The notes under the pieces were generated by a model. The model did no database searches. It was not told the DNA's origin and saw nothing but the letters and a program-made list of their open reading frames with translations. Made by a program: the position numbers and the translations under genes. A DNA stretch of 64,000 bases from positions 710,853 to 774,852 of the forward strand of contig NZ_BMXP01000001.1 of NCBI RefSeq assembly GCF_014651815.1, given 5' to 3'. The stretch's first letter is position 1. Each line of letters opens with the position of its first letter. Below, piece by piece: positions 28,480-35,904 of the stretch. This stretch comes from Alteromonas halophila. GTDB taxonomy: Bacteria > Pseudomonadota > Gammaproteobacteria > Enterobacterales > Alteromonadaceae.

Positions 28480-29649
28480 TTATTTTGAATCGTTGAACAG
28501 CTCACGACCGATCAACATGCGGCGAATTTCAGAGGTACCCGCACCAATTTCGTACAGTTTTGCATCGCGCAACAGGCGGCCCGTAGGGTATTCATTAATG
28601 TAGCCGTTACCGCCCAGCAACTGAATGGCATCCAGTGCCATTTTGGTTGCCAGTTCAGCTGAATAGAGAATAGCACCGGCGGCGTCTTTGCGCGTGGTCT
28701 CACCACGGTCGCAGGATTTCGCTACGGCGTAAACATACGCACGGGCGGCGTTCATTTGGGTGTACATATCGGCTACTTTGCCCTGTACCAGCTGGAATTC
28801 GCCAATGGCTTTACCAAACTGTTTACGATCGTGTACGTAGGGCACCACTGCATCCATACAGGCCTGCATGATGCCAAGCGGGCCACCTGAGAGCACCAGA
28901 CGTTCGTAATCCAGACCGCTCATCAGAATTTTTACGCCTTCGCCTTCGCTGCCCATCATGTTTTCAGCAGGCACTTCGCAATCTTCGAAGACCAGCTCAC
29001 AGGTATTGGATGAGCGCATGCCCAGTTTGTCGAGCTTCTGCGCCTGACTGAAGCCTGGCGTACCACGTTCAACAATAAAGGCTGAAATACCTTTAGAGCC
29101 GCCGCTAGGATCGGTTTTCGCGTAAATCACAAACGTATGCGCATCGGGGCCGTTAGTGATCCACATTTTATTGCCATTCAGGATATACTTATCACCGCGC
29201 TTTTCTGCTTTAAGCTTCATACTGACAACGTCAGAGCCGGCATTTGGCTCGCTCATTGCCAGCGCACCAATGTGCTCGCCACTGACCAGCTTAGGCAGGT
29301 ACTTTTCACGCTGAGCGTCGCTGCCATTACGGTAAATCTGGTTTACGCACAGATTAGAGTGCGCACCGTAGCTCAGTCCAATACCACCACTGGCACGGCT
29401 AATCTCTTCCATCGCTACCGTATGGGCCAGGTAGCCCATGTCAGAGCCGCCAAACTGCTCGGACACAGTGACACCAAGTAAGCCCATTTCGCCCATCTGC
29501 GGCCATAGTTGATTGGGAAAGCTGTTATCTTCATCGGCTTTTTCTGCCAGCGGCGCAATTTCATTCTGAGCAAACTGATAAACGTGGTCACGAAGCATAT
29601 CTACGTCTTCGCCCAGACCAAAATTCAGTGTAGGGTAGGGAGCATTCAT
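28480..29649 (-). CDS. liuA: Isovaleryl-CoA dehydrogenase
   Basis: 389 residues, an acyl-CoA dehydrogenase that oxidises isovaleryl-CoA to 3-methylcrotonyl-CoA with [22 protein letters not shown] matches the isovaleryl-specific helix with the catalytic Glu in the LD(Y)ER position. Other motifs are [20 protein letters not shown] (in part [11 protein letters not shown]), MWITNGPDA and [21 protein letters not shown]. First enzyme gene of the operon; it overlaps liuR by 4 bases, so regulator and enzymes are co-transcribed. Confidence 0.95.
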   Translation of the reverse strand: MNAPYPTLNFGLGEDVDMLRDHVYQFAQNEIAPLAEKADEDNSFPNQLWPQMGEMGLLGVTVSEQFGGSDMGYLAHTVAMEEISRASGGIGLSYGAHSNLCVNQIYRNGSDAQREKYLPKLVSGEHIGALAMSEPNAGSDVVSMKLKAEKRGDKYILNGNKMWITNGPDAHTFVIYAKTDPSGGSKGISAFIVERGTPGFSQAQKLDKLGMRSSNTCELVFEDCEVPAENMMGSEGEGVKILMSGLDYERLVLSGGPLGIMQACMDAVVPYVHDRKQFGKAIGEFQLVQGKVADMYTQMNAARAYVYAVAKSCDRGETTRKDAAGAILYSAELATKMALDAIQLLGGNGYINEYPTGRLLRDAKLYEIGAGTSEIRRMLIGRELFNDSK

Positions 29650-30053
29650 ACAATTTTTCCTCTTTTGATGTCGGCCAGCTCTTCCTGGCAGCGCGCTTCA
29701 ACGTCATCTAGCTCGCGCATAAGCATGCGGATATCCTCAAGCTGCTGATTCAGTACCGCACGTTTTTGTTCGGTCAGTTCGAGCATGGCTTCAAGTTGTA
29801 CGGCTGAGTTCGAATTTGTGTCATACATTTCGAACAGAGATTTCACTTCTGCCAGTGAGAAGCCCAACCTCTTACCACGTAAAATTAACTTTAATCGTAC
29901 CCGGTCTTTGTTACAGTAAACCCGGTTCTGCCCGGTGCGCTTTGGGCTGAGTAGCCCCTGTTCTTCGTAAAAACGAATAGTACGCGGGGTCACATCAAAC
30001 TCACGCGCGAGTTCGCCGATGGTATAAGTTGGTTCATCGTTGTGATCAGTCAT
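29646..30053 (-). CDS. liuR: MerR-family regulator LiuR
   Basis: 135 residues. [27 protein letters not shown], read in pieces [20 protein letters not shown], is the MerR winged helix-turn-helix; a coiled coil follows (about 85-125). No cysteine metal-binding cluster is visible, as expected for a metabolite-responsive member. LiuR is known to repress leucine/isovalerate genes in many gammaproteobacteria. Its place at the head of the liu operon and the two palindromic boxes upstream support the assignment and suggest autoregulation. Confidence 0.92.
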   Translation of the reverse strand: MTDHNDEPTYTIGELAREFDVTPRTIRFYEEQGLLSPKRTGQNRVYCNKDRVRLKLILRGKRLGFSLAEVKSLFEMYDTNSNSAVQLEAMLELTEQKRAVLNQQLEDIRMLMRELDDVEARCQEELADIKRGKIV

Positions 30054-30147
30054 TACACATACCTTGTGGCGTACAGCTAAGTGGTTCCCAAGCAGACCAT
30101 GTCGTTACTGCCGTGTGGCAGCAAAAATTGACACCTTTACCTTGGGG

Positions 30148-30185
30148 TTTACGTTAACGTCAATTACAATTAACGTTAAGGTAAA
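30148..30185. promoter_or_regulatory. Two LiuR-like operator boxes
   Basis: TTTACGTTAACGTCAA (30148-30163) and TTAACGTTAAGGTAAA (30170-30185) both resemble the known LiuR palindrome (TTTACGTnnACGTAAA type). They lie 95-130 bases from the liuR start and 170-205 bases from the thiolase start, so they could govern both directions. A third partial half-site, GCTAACGTCAATTTT, follows at 30196-30210. The match is by eye against remembered consensus. Confidence 0.75.
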
Positions 30186-30286
30186 GTAACATTTTGCTAA
30201 CGTCAATTTTTCGCATCTCATCCTGGTCGTACAACCAAAGTCGTGTGTTTAAAAATGTATACGCGCAGTAGGCTTTAGGGAAGAGC

Positions 30287-30308
30287 GAGAGACTTATTCG
30301 CAGCTTCC
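30287..30308 (+). repeat. Dispersed repeat, solitary short end (copy D)
   Basis: GAGAGACTTATTCGCAGCTTCC matches the right end of the repeat family with one internal change (CAGCTTC for CATCTTC). Only about 22 bases are recognisable. It lies between the LiuR-like boxes and the thiolase start. Confidence 0.5.
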
Positions 30309-30352
30309 TCAGGTGGTGGGGGAATAAACATTCAATTGAAGGGCAACAGAGT

Positions 30353-31528
30353 ATGAGCAATGAATCGGTAGTAATTGTAGCGGCGAAACGTACGCCAATG
30401 GGGGGCTTTAACGGGCGTCTGGCACCCGTGTCTTCAACAGAGCTGGGCTCAGTCGCCATTAAGGCGGCCTGTGAAAATATGGACGTGTCCAAGGTTGATG
30501 AAGTCATCATGGGCTGTGTACTGCCAGCGGGGCTGGGTCAGTCACCGGCCCGGCAGGCCTCACTGGGCGCAGAGTTACCGCTGAGCGCGGGCGTGACGAC
30601 CATCAACAAAGTCTGTGGGTCCGGCTTAAAGGCTGTGATGCTGGCGCACGATCTGATAAAGGCCGGCAGTGCCGGCGTGGTGGTCGCCGGTGGCATGGAA
30701 AGCATGAGTAATGCACCTTATATGTTGCCTAAAGCCCGCACCGGCTATCGCATGGGGCACGGCCAGGTGCTTGATCACATGATGCTGGATGGCCTGGAGA
30801 ACGCTTACGATGGTAAAGCCATGGGTTGTTTTGCGCAGGATAAGGCCGATGATGAAGGTATTACGCGCGGTCAGATGGACGAATTCGCGCTGAGCTCACT
30901 GTCGCGCGCCAATGACGCAATAAGCAACGGCGACTTTGCTGACGAGATTGTCTCTGTCACTATTTCCGGTCGTAAAGGTGACGTGGTGGTTGATACGGAT
31001 GAAGGTCCAGGCGCTGCGCGTCCTGACAAAATCCCCTCACTGCGTCCTGCTTTCAAAAAGGACGGCACGGTTACGGCGGCCAACTCAAGCTCTATTTCCG
31101 ATGGTGCTGCGGCACTGCTGGTGATGTCTGAATCAAAAGCGCAGGATTTGGGGCTGACGCCGCTGGCGAAAGTGGTGGCGCATGCCACAAATTCGATTAA
31201 ACCTGAAGACTTTACCGTTGCTCCGGTTGGTGCAATGGAAAAAGTACTGGAAAAAGCCGGCTGGAGCAAAGACGACGTCGACCTGTACGAAATCAACGAA
31301 GCGTTCGCCATGGTGACCATGCTGGCGATGCGTAAACTGGGCCTGGACGAAAGCAAGGTCAATATTAGTGGTGGTGCCTGTGCACTGGGTCATCCCATCG
31401 GGGCTTCGGGCGCGCGTATTCTGGTTACCCTGCTGCACGCGCTGAAACAGACCGGCGGCAAAAAAGGCATTGCGTCGCTGTGTATCGGTGGTGGTGAAGG
31501 CGTCGCGCTGGCCGTGGAAATGCTGTAA
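30353..31528 (+). CDS. Acetyl-CoA C-acetyltransferase (thiolase)
   Basis: 391 residues, a type II thiolase. NKVCGSGLKAVML holds the nucleophilic Cys (about 88), YEINEAFAMVTMLA and ALGHPIGASGARILVTLLH carry the other active-site residues, and CIGGGEGVALAVE ends the protein. It likely interconverts acetoacetyl-CoA and two acetyl-CoA, joining the acetoacetate made by the liu pathway to central metabolism. It is divergent from liuR and shares the intergenic boxes, supporting co-regulation. A good terminator follows. The start at 30353 has GGGCAACAGAGT upstream, a weak ribosome site. Confidence 0.92.
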   Translation: MSNESVVIVAAKRTPMGGFNGRLAPVSSTELGSVAIKAACENMDVSKVDEVIMGCVLPAGLGQSPARQASLGAELPLSAGVTTINKVCGSGLKAVMLAHDLIKAGSAGVVVAGGMESMSNAPYMLPKARTGYRMGHGQVLDHMMLDGLENAYDGKAMGCFAQDKADDEGITRGQMDEFALSSLSRANDAISNGDFADEIVSVTISGRKGDVVVDTDEGPGAARPDKIPSLRPAFKKDGTVTAANSSSISDGAAALLVMSESKAQDLGLTPLAKVVAHATNSIKPEDFTVAPVGAMEKVLEKAGWSKDDVDLYEINEAFAMVTMLAMRKLGLDESKVNISGGACALGHPIGASGARILVTLLHALKQTGGKKGIASLCIGGGEGVALAVEML

Positions 31529-31557
31529 TCCTTTTATTCATCACGTAATTCAGCTAC

Positions 31558-31584
31558 AAAGGCACCCTGGTGGTGCCTTTTTTG
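31558..31584 (+). terminator. Intrinsic terminator after the thiolase gene
   Basis: AAAGGCACC and GGTGCCTTT form a stem with a short CTGGT-containing loop, followed by a T-run, 30 bases after the thiolase stop. Confidence 0.88.
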
Positions 31585-31596
31585 TGAGTGAAATTG

Positions 31597-32430
31597 ATGC
31601 GTGTGCGACAGCTTCTGTTTTGTCTGGTCTGGGTTTGTGTGGCGAGTACCACTGAGGCAGAGCCCAGATATAAGGTCAGCTACGGTGAGCTTTCACAGTT
31701 AGCTGCGCGGACACCTGATGCAGTGCTTGCCTACGGCGAGGACCCGCTGCAGCGTATATTTACATGGCAGGCCTCTGGTGAAACTAAAGCCAGCGTGGTA
31801 TTTATTCATGGCGGCTGCTGGCTGAATGCGTATAACATCGACCATAGCCGGGGCTTTCTTACTGATCTGGCTGCGCGCGGATACACCGTGTATGGCGTAG
31901 AATACCGGCGCACCGGCGATGAAGGTGGTGGCTGGCCGGGCACCTTCACGGATGTGCGTGAGGCGTTGCAGATGCTGGAGAAACGCCTTAATGATTCGCA
32001 CCCGGTCTATGTGCTGGGGCACTCTGCGGGCGGTCATCTTGCGCTGCTTGCCGCACCCGCACTTGCTTTTGCCGACAAAATTATCGGCCTGGCCGCCATC
32101 ACCGACATTGCAGAATATGCAAAGGGGGATAACAGCTGTCAGGCCGCGACGCCGGCGTTTATGCAGCGCCCCCGGGAGCAGGCCCCCGAAGCCTGGCATA
32201 ACGCTAATCCTCGCAGTTATACAATGCCTGCGTCAGTACTGTTGATGCAGGGCGGTGCAGATGCCATTGTGCCTGCCAGACAGTCTGTATGGCGGGGGGT
32301 AGCACAGCAGCTTATTGAAGGCAGCGGGCACTTTGACTGGCTGCATCCAAAGTCCGCTGCGTTTGCGGCGCTGCTTTCTGTGCTTAATCAGTCACACAAG
32401 GAGACACATGACAGCCATGAATCACAATGA
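31597..32430 (+). CDS. Exported alpha/beta-hydrolase, possible kynurenine formamidase
   Basis: 277 residues from the ATG at 31597 (a GTG at 31588 is an alternative). A signal peptide is likely (RQLLFCLVWVCVASTTEA, then EP). VVFIHGGCWLNAYN contains the HGG-x-W oxyanion motif common in kynurenine formamidases and in the related esterases, VLGHSAGGHLALL is the nucleophile elbow, and GSGHFDWLHP ends with the catalytic His. The gene overlaps kynU by 23 bases. That coupling suggests it supplies kynurenine by hydrolysing N-formylkynurenine, but the export signal is odd for that job, so the substrate remains inferred. Confidence 0.7.
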   Translation: MRVRQLLFCLVWVCVASTTEAEPRYKVSYGELSQLAARTPDAVLAYGEDPLQRIFTWQASGETKASVVFIHGGCWLNAYNIDHSRGFLTDLAARGYTVYGVEYRRTGDEGGGWPGTFTDVREALQMLEKRLNDSHPVYVLGHSAGGHLALLAAPALAFADKIIGLAAITDIAEYAKGDNSCQAATPAFMQRPREQAPEAWHNANPRSYTMPASVLLMQGGADAIVPARQSVWRGVAQQLIEGSGHFDWLHPKSAAFAALLSVLNQSHKETHDSHESQ

Positions 32431-33631
32431 TAAGCAGGATGAGCTTGCGCACAAACGTGCCGCCTTTCAGCTTCCGAAGGGAAAAGTCTATCTTGACGGC
32501 AATTCGCTCGGGCCGCTTCCAGTCGCTGCCCGTGAGCGTGCCAGAGAGGTGGTTGAAGGGCAGTGGGGGGACGATCTTATCAGCAGCTGGAATACCCATG
32601 ACTGGATCCACCTGCCAGCCACCGTGGGGGATAAAATTGGCGCGCTGACAGGTGCGGCGCCAGGTCAGGTGGTCTGTTGTGACTCGATCAGCGTTAATTT
32701 GTTCAAGGTGCTGTCTGCCGCCCTGAAAATGCGGCCCGGGCGGCATGTTATTGCAACTACCCGGGACAATTTTCCAACCGATATTTACATGGTTGAAGGA
32801 CTGATTGAGCAATTGTCTGACGCCTACGAACTGCGCTTCATTGATGAGCAGGATATTGCTGGTGGTCTCTCAGAGGATATCGCCGTAGTCATGCTGACCC
32901 AGGTGAATTTCAGAACTGGCTTTAAGCATAATATGCAGCAGGTGACACAGCAGGTCCATGACTGTGGTGGGCTGATGTTATGGGACTTAGCGCACAGCGC
33001 CGGCGCATTTACCGTTGAACTGGATGCCTGCAAAGCAGATTTCGCCGTGGGTTGTACATATAAATATTTGAACGGTGGGCCAGGTGCGCCTGCGTTTATC
33101 TATGTGGCCAGGGCACATCAGCAGTATTATCGCCAACCTCTCTCGGGCTGGATGGGACATGCTTCTCCCTTTGCCTTTTTACCTGGCTATGAGCCTGATG
33201 AAGGGATACGGCAGAACTTATCGGGCACCCCGGGGATTATCGGAATGAGTGTGCTGGATGCGGCATTATCGGTGTTTGACGATGTATCGATGAAACAGAT
33301 TGAGACGAAGTCCCGGGCGCTGATGCGGTATTTTCTGCAGTGTCTGGAGACTGCCGGACTGAGCGACGTGCTCACTCTGGTATCCCCGCATGAAGACTGC
33401 CGGGGCAGTCAGCTGGCGTTTCGCCATCCACACAGTTACGCCATATGTCAGGCCTGGATTGACGAAGGGATCATTGCAGATTTTCGGGCACCCGATATAT
33501 TAAGAGTCGGTTTCGCACCGTTATATCTGCGTTTTACTGATCTTGACGATGCAGTCAGGTCGCTTGCCGCAATCGTAAACGAAAAGCGCTATGAACGGCC
33601 GGAGTTTAATCAGAAAAATATGGTAACCTAA
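32408..33631 (+). CDS. kynU: Kynureninase
   Basis: 407 residues from the ATG at 32408, which follows AAGGAG; an ATG at 32417 is also possible. It is a PLP enzyme that cleaves kynurenine to anthranilate and alanine. YLDGNSLGPLP is the family start, LWDLAHSAGAFTVEL holds the PLP-binding Asp, and CTYKYLNGGPGAPAF includes the Schiff-base Lys. LSGTPGIIGMSVLDAAL and DFRAPDILRVGFAPLYLRF follow as expected. With the upstream hydrolase it forms part of tryptophan catabolism; tryptophan 2,3-dioxygenase is not in the window. Confidence 0.94.
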   Translation: MTAMNHNDKQDELAHKRAAFQLPKGKVYLDGNSLGPLPVAARERAREVVEGQWGDDLISSWNTHDWIHLPATVGDKIGALTGAAPGQVVCCDSISVNLFKVLSAALKMRPGRHVIATTRDNFPTDIYMVEGLIEQLSDAYELRFIDEQDIAGGLSEDIAVVMLTQVNFRTGFKHNMQQVTQQVHDCGGLMLWDLAHSAGAFTVELDACKADFAVGCTYKYLNGGPGAPAFIYVARAHQQYYRQPLSGWMGHASPFAFLPGYEPDEGIRQNLSGTPGIIGMSVLDAALSVFDDVSMKQIETKSRALMRYFLQCLETAGLSDVLTLVSPHEDCRGSQLAFRHPHSYAICQAWIDEGIIADFRAPDILRVGFAPLYLRFTDLDDAVRSLAAIVNEKRYERPEFNQKNMVT

Positions 33632-33633
33632 AG

Positions 33634-33816
33634 ATGATGCGAATAAGTCTATCATCACTCAGCGAATGTGTGCTTCAGGGCTCGCCCTTCGGGGCTTACC
33701 GCCAAGCACCCACTCTGCGTTGGCATTTTTGACTTAACCCGTTAGGTCTGCAAAAGACCGCCATGATCAGGCACTTGGCTGTAAGCCTGAGCGGCGATAG
33801 ACTTATTCGCATCTTC
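33634..33816 (-). repeat. Dispersed intergenic repeat, full copy (A)
   Basis: About 183 bases flanked by inverted ends: GATGCGAATAAGTCTATC at 33636-33653 and its reverse complement at 33796-33813. Read on the minus strand it aligns along nearly its whole length with copy B at 60933-61181, sharing for example CAGCCAAGTGCC, GCGGTCTTT, GTAAGCCCCGAAGG and GAGCCCTGAA. No reading frame inside is convincing. It fills the gap between kynU and the sensor gene; no clear target duplication is visible. Confidence 0.82.
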
Positions 33817-33943
33817 CTCAATTCTCACCATCCCCGGATTTTTGCCTGAGCAACGGATATTGGTTTGCAATTTGAAGGATTACTGGGGATACTTTATACC
33901 TATTTGATTTAAAAATACTTTTTAAGGTTTGACTAGCCAGCGT

Positions 33944-35344
33944 ATGAGACCTTTTGCCAGACTGACTGCCTGCGTGCTTTTGCTGCTCGCCACGACGGAA
34001 ACGTTCGCTCAGCAAAAAGTCACCTATTGCGTCGACCCGAACTGGTATCCCTACGATGCACTGCACAACGGCGAACATGTTGGTATTGCGGCTCAGTACA
34101 TGGATCTCGTTGCATCGCAGTCAGACCTGACGTTTGAGCTGGTGCCGACCACCAGCTGGTCGCAGTCGCTCGAATATGTTCAAAGCGGGCAGTGTATGAT
34201 GGTTTCGATGCTCAATCATACGCCAGTCCGTGAGCAGTTTCTGGCATTTTCAGAGGTTTATTTTGAAGCCCCCAATGTGCTGGTCGCCCGCGATGATACG
34301 CCTAACCTGCAAGGCTATGACGGCATTGGCAAACGGCATGTTGGTGTTGTTAAAGGGTACCGGCAGGCCGAGTACCTGGCGCGTTATTACCCGAAATTGC
34401 GTTTACGTTATTTTGAAAGCGAGGCAGAAGGCCTGTTAGCGCTGGCGTCGGATGATATTGATGTGCTGGTGGGGTCATTATTCAGTGTAAATCACAATAC
34501 TGCCCGCTTACGCTTAAAAAACCTGATGATTGCCGGGTATGCAGAGCCTTACGATGCCCTTTCATTTGGTATTAACAAGGCCTTTGCGGATGAACTGTTA
34601 CCCCGTCTTAATGCCGCGATTGATGCCATTCCTGAGTCACAGCACGTTGAGATTTACCGGCGCTGGAACAATATAAAAATCCGTCAGACCCGGAACTTCT
34701 GGCCATTAGTCGTTGTACTGTTAATGGCGAGCCTGGTGGTTGTTTTCTTTTTCTGGCGTCGAAGGGTTGTCGGTGCTTATGAGAAGCAACTGGCGGCTAA
34801 AACCCGCGAAATCGATGTGTTAAAAACAACACTGCTGGAACGTAATCGCACACTGGAATTCCTGTCTTCTCACGACGCCATTACCGGGCTGTACAACAGA
34901 AATCAGATGATCCAGCGTGCTGAAGAGGAAATCTCACGGTTTCAGCGCTTTCAGACATCTGCCAGCCTTATCGTTATTGAGCTGGATAATGATGACAACG
35001 TAAACCTTTCTACCAATCAGCCGTTATCTGAAGATATGCTCAAGGCCGTGGCAAGCGTGTGTCTGACAACGGTCAGGGAGGTAGACGTGGTCGCCCGCTT
35101 TGGGGGCGAACAGTTTGTCATTATGTGTCCGCAGACGGGTATTACAGCCGCTAAAGTGCTGGCCGATCGCCTCGTCGAAGTGATTAGCAATACACATCAG
35201 GTTAAAAGGGAACACTGTTTTGTTGCAGCAGGGGTTTCGTCACTCACCAGTAAAGAACGCTTTCCTGAGTGGTATGAGCGTACCGGAAAAGCACTGTATC
35301 ACTCCAAGCGGCAGGGATATAACGTGGCCTGTGTCGCTGATTAA
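33944..35344 (+). CDS. Periplasmic-binding-domain sensor with degenerate GGDEF domain
   Basis: 466 residues from the ATG at 33944; a TTG at 33929 is an alternative. Order: signal peptide (LTACVLLLLATTETFAQ), a type 3 solute-binding domain (about 25-250, VTYCVDPNWYPYDALHNGEH), one membrane helix (about 252-272, FWPLVVVLLMASLVVVFFFW), a short coiled coil, and a GGDEF-like domain (about 305-460, SHDAITGLYNRN). The active-site loop is GGEQF (387-391), with Gln replacing the catalytic acidic residue, and the upstream metal/FK segment is IELDNDDNVN. It probably senses an amino-acid-like ligand but may not make c-di-GMP. Confidence 0.85.
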   Translation: MRPFARLTACVLLLLATTETFAQQKVTYCVDPNWYPYDALHNGEHVGIAAQYMDLVASQSDLTFELVPTTSWSQSLEYVQSGQCMMVSMLNHTPVREQFLAFSEVYFEAPNVLVARDDTPNLQGYDGIGKRHVGVVKGYRQAEYLARYYPKLRLRYFESEAEGLLALASDDIDVLVGSLFSVNHNTARLRLKNLMIAGYAEPYDALSFGINKAFADELLPRLNAAIDAIPESQHVEIYRRWNNIKIRQTRNFWPLVVVLLMASLVVVFFFWRRRVVGAYEKQLAAKTREIDVLKTTLLERNRTLEFLSSHDAITGLYNRNQMIQRAEEEISRFQRFQTSASLIVIELDNDDNVNLSTNQPLSEDMLKAVASVCLTTVREVDVVARFGGEQFVIMCPQTGITAAKVLADRLVEVISNTHQVKREHCFVAAGVSSLTSKERFPEWYERTGKALYHSKRQGYNVACVAD

Positions 35345-35589
35345 ATGGGGCTTAATTGACGTGTCAGTGGTGGCGAATATTGCCTGCAAAGCGCTGGTGA
35401 GCGAATAGCGACAGATAAACGGCATACTGTCATTGTGGCGAATGCCGCTACCTCCCAACGAGGCTGCTGGCCAAAAAACGTCCTTCCCCTCACCATTCAA
35501 AAACTGGCTGCCAGGTAATGGTATTCTCACGAGTAACACACGGAGGTACCGGCCTTCGCCGGTATGACGACTCTTCGATGTCAGGTCTG
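35345..35589. other. Intergenic DNA without recognised gene
   Basis: No supported reading frame. A small inverted repeat, CCGGCCTTCGCCGG near 35550-35563, is the only structure noticed. The rest of the 560-base gap is the FapA remnant and a terminator, listed separately. Confidence 0.4.
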
Positions 35590-35790
35590 CGGTTTATCGT
35601 GCCACTGCTGCACATCATAGCAGGTTTAGGCGTGTCCGTATTCGTGCTCTGAGCGCCAGCTACGGTTATTTAGTTTGGCTGAAACACCGGGTTCGCGCAT
35701 CTTATTGGCAACCATACCAATACCTTTCTGGTCATCCTCGCTGGCCCTTCATTTCCGGCATACGCATTTCAATCCAGCCCATCACAGCAT
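35590..35790 (-). pseudogene. Decayed 3' end of a FapA/DUF342 gene
   Basis: The minus strand encodes, across one frameshift and stop codons, GWIEMRMPEMK, then EDDQKGIGMVANKMRE, then GVSAKLNNRSWRSEHEYGHA, a stop, and YDVQQWH. This follows the last 70 residues of the intact DUF342 protein at 44567-46234 (NWIEMRMLEMK, EDYQKDIGLIANKK, GVSIKLNNRTWRSEREYERA, YEAHQWH). DNA identity is roughly 70% by eye. Nothing upstream of this end is recognisable. It has the same orientation as the intact gene, with the alginate locus between them. Confidence 0.85.
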
Positions 35791-35796
35791 ACATAC

Positions 35797-35830
35797 AAAA
35801 ATGCCCGATACGCTTTTACGTATCGGGCAT
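35797..35830 (-). terminator. Intrinsic terminator of the lipoprotein gene
   Basis: A perfect 12-bp inverted repeat, ATGCCCGATACG and CGTATCGGGCAT (35801-35812 and 35819-35830), is followed on the minus strand by TTTTTGT. It lies 75 bases beyond the stop of the large lipoprotein gene. Confidence 0.9.
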
Positions 35831-35904
35831 TGTGCTTATTTAATGGCACCACATTCTGCAGTGCCAGTTTGATGGACAATTCAATCTAATCGATACGAAT
35901 TATC

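Noticed and set aside
33634..33816. CRISPR-like or attachment-site reading of the repeat ends
   Set aside because: There are only two inverted ends around unrelated spacing, no regular direct repeats, and no integrase, tRNA or cas gene nearby.
35240..35539. 100-codon minus-strand frame after the GGDEF gene
   Set aside because: It partly overlaps the conserved end of the sensor gene on the other strand, lacks a ribosome site, and has no recognisable domain.
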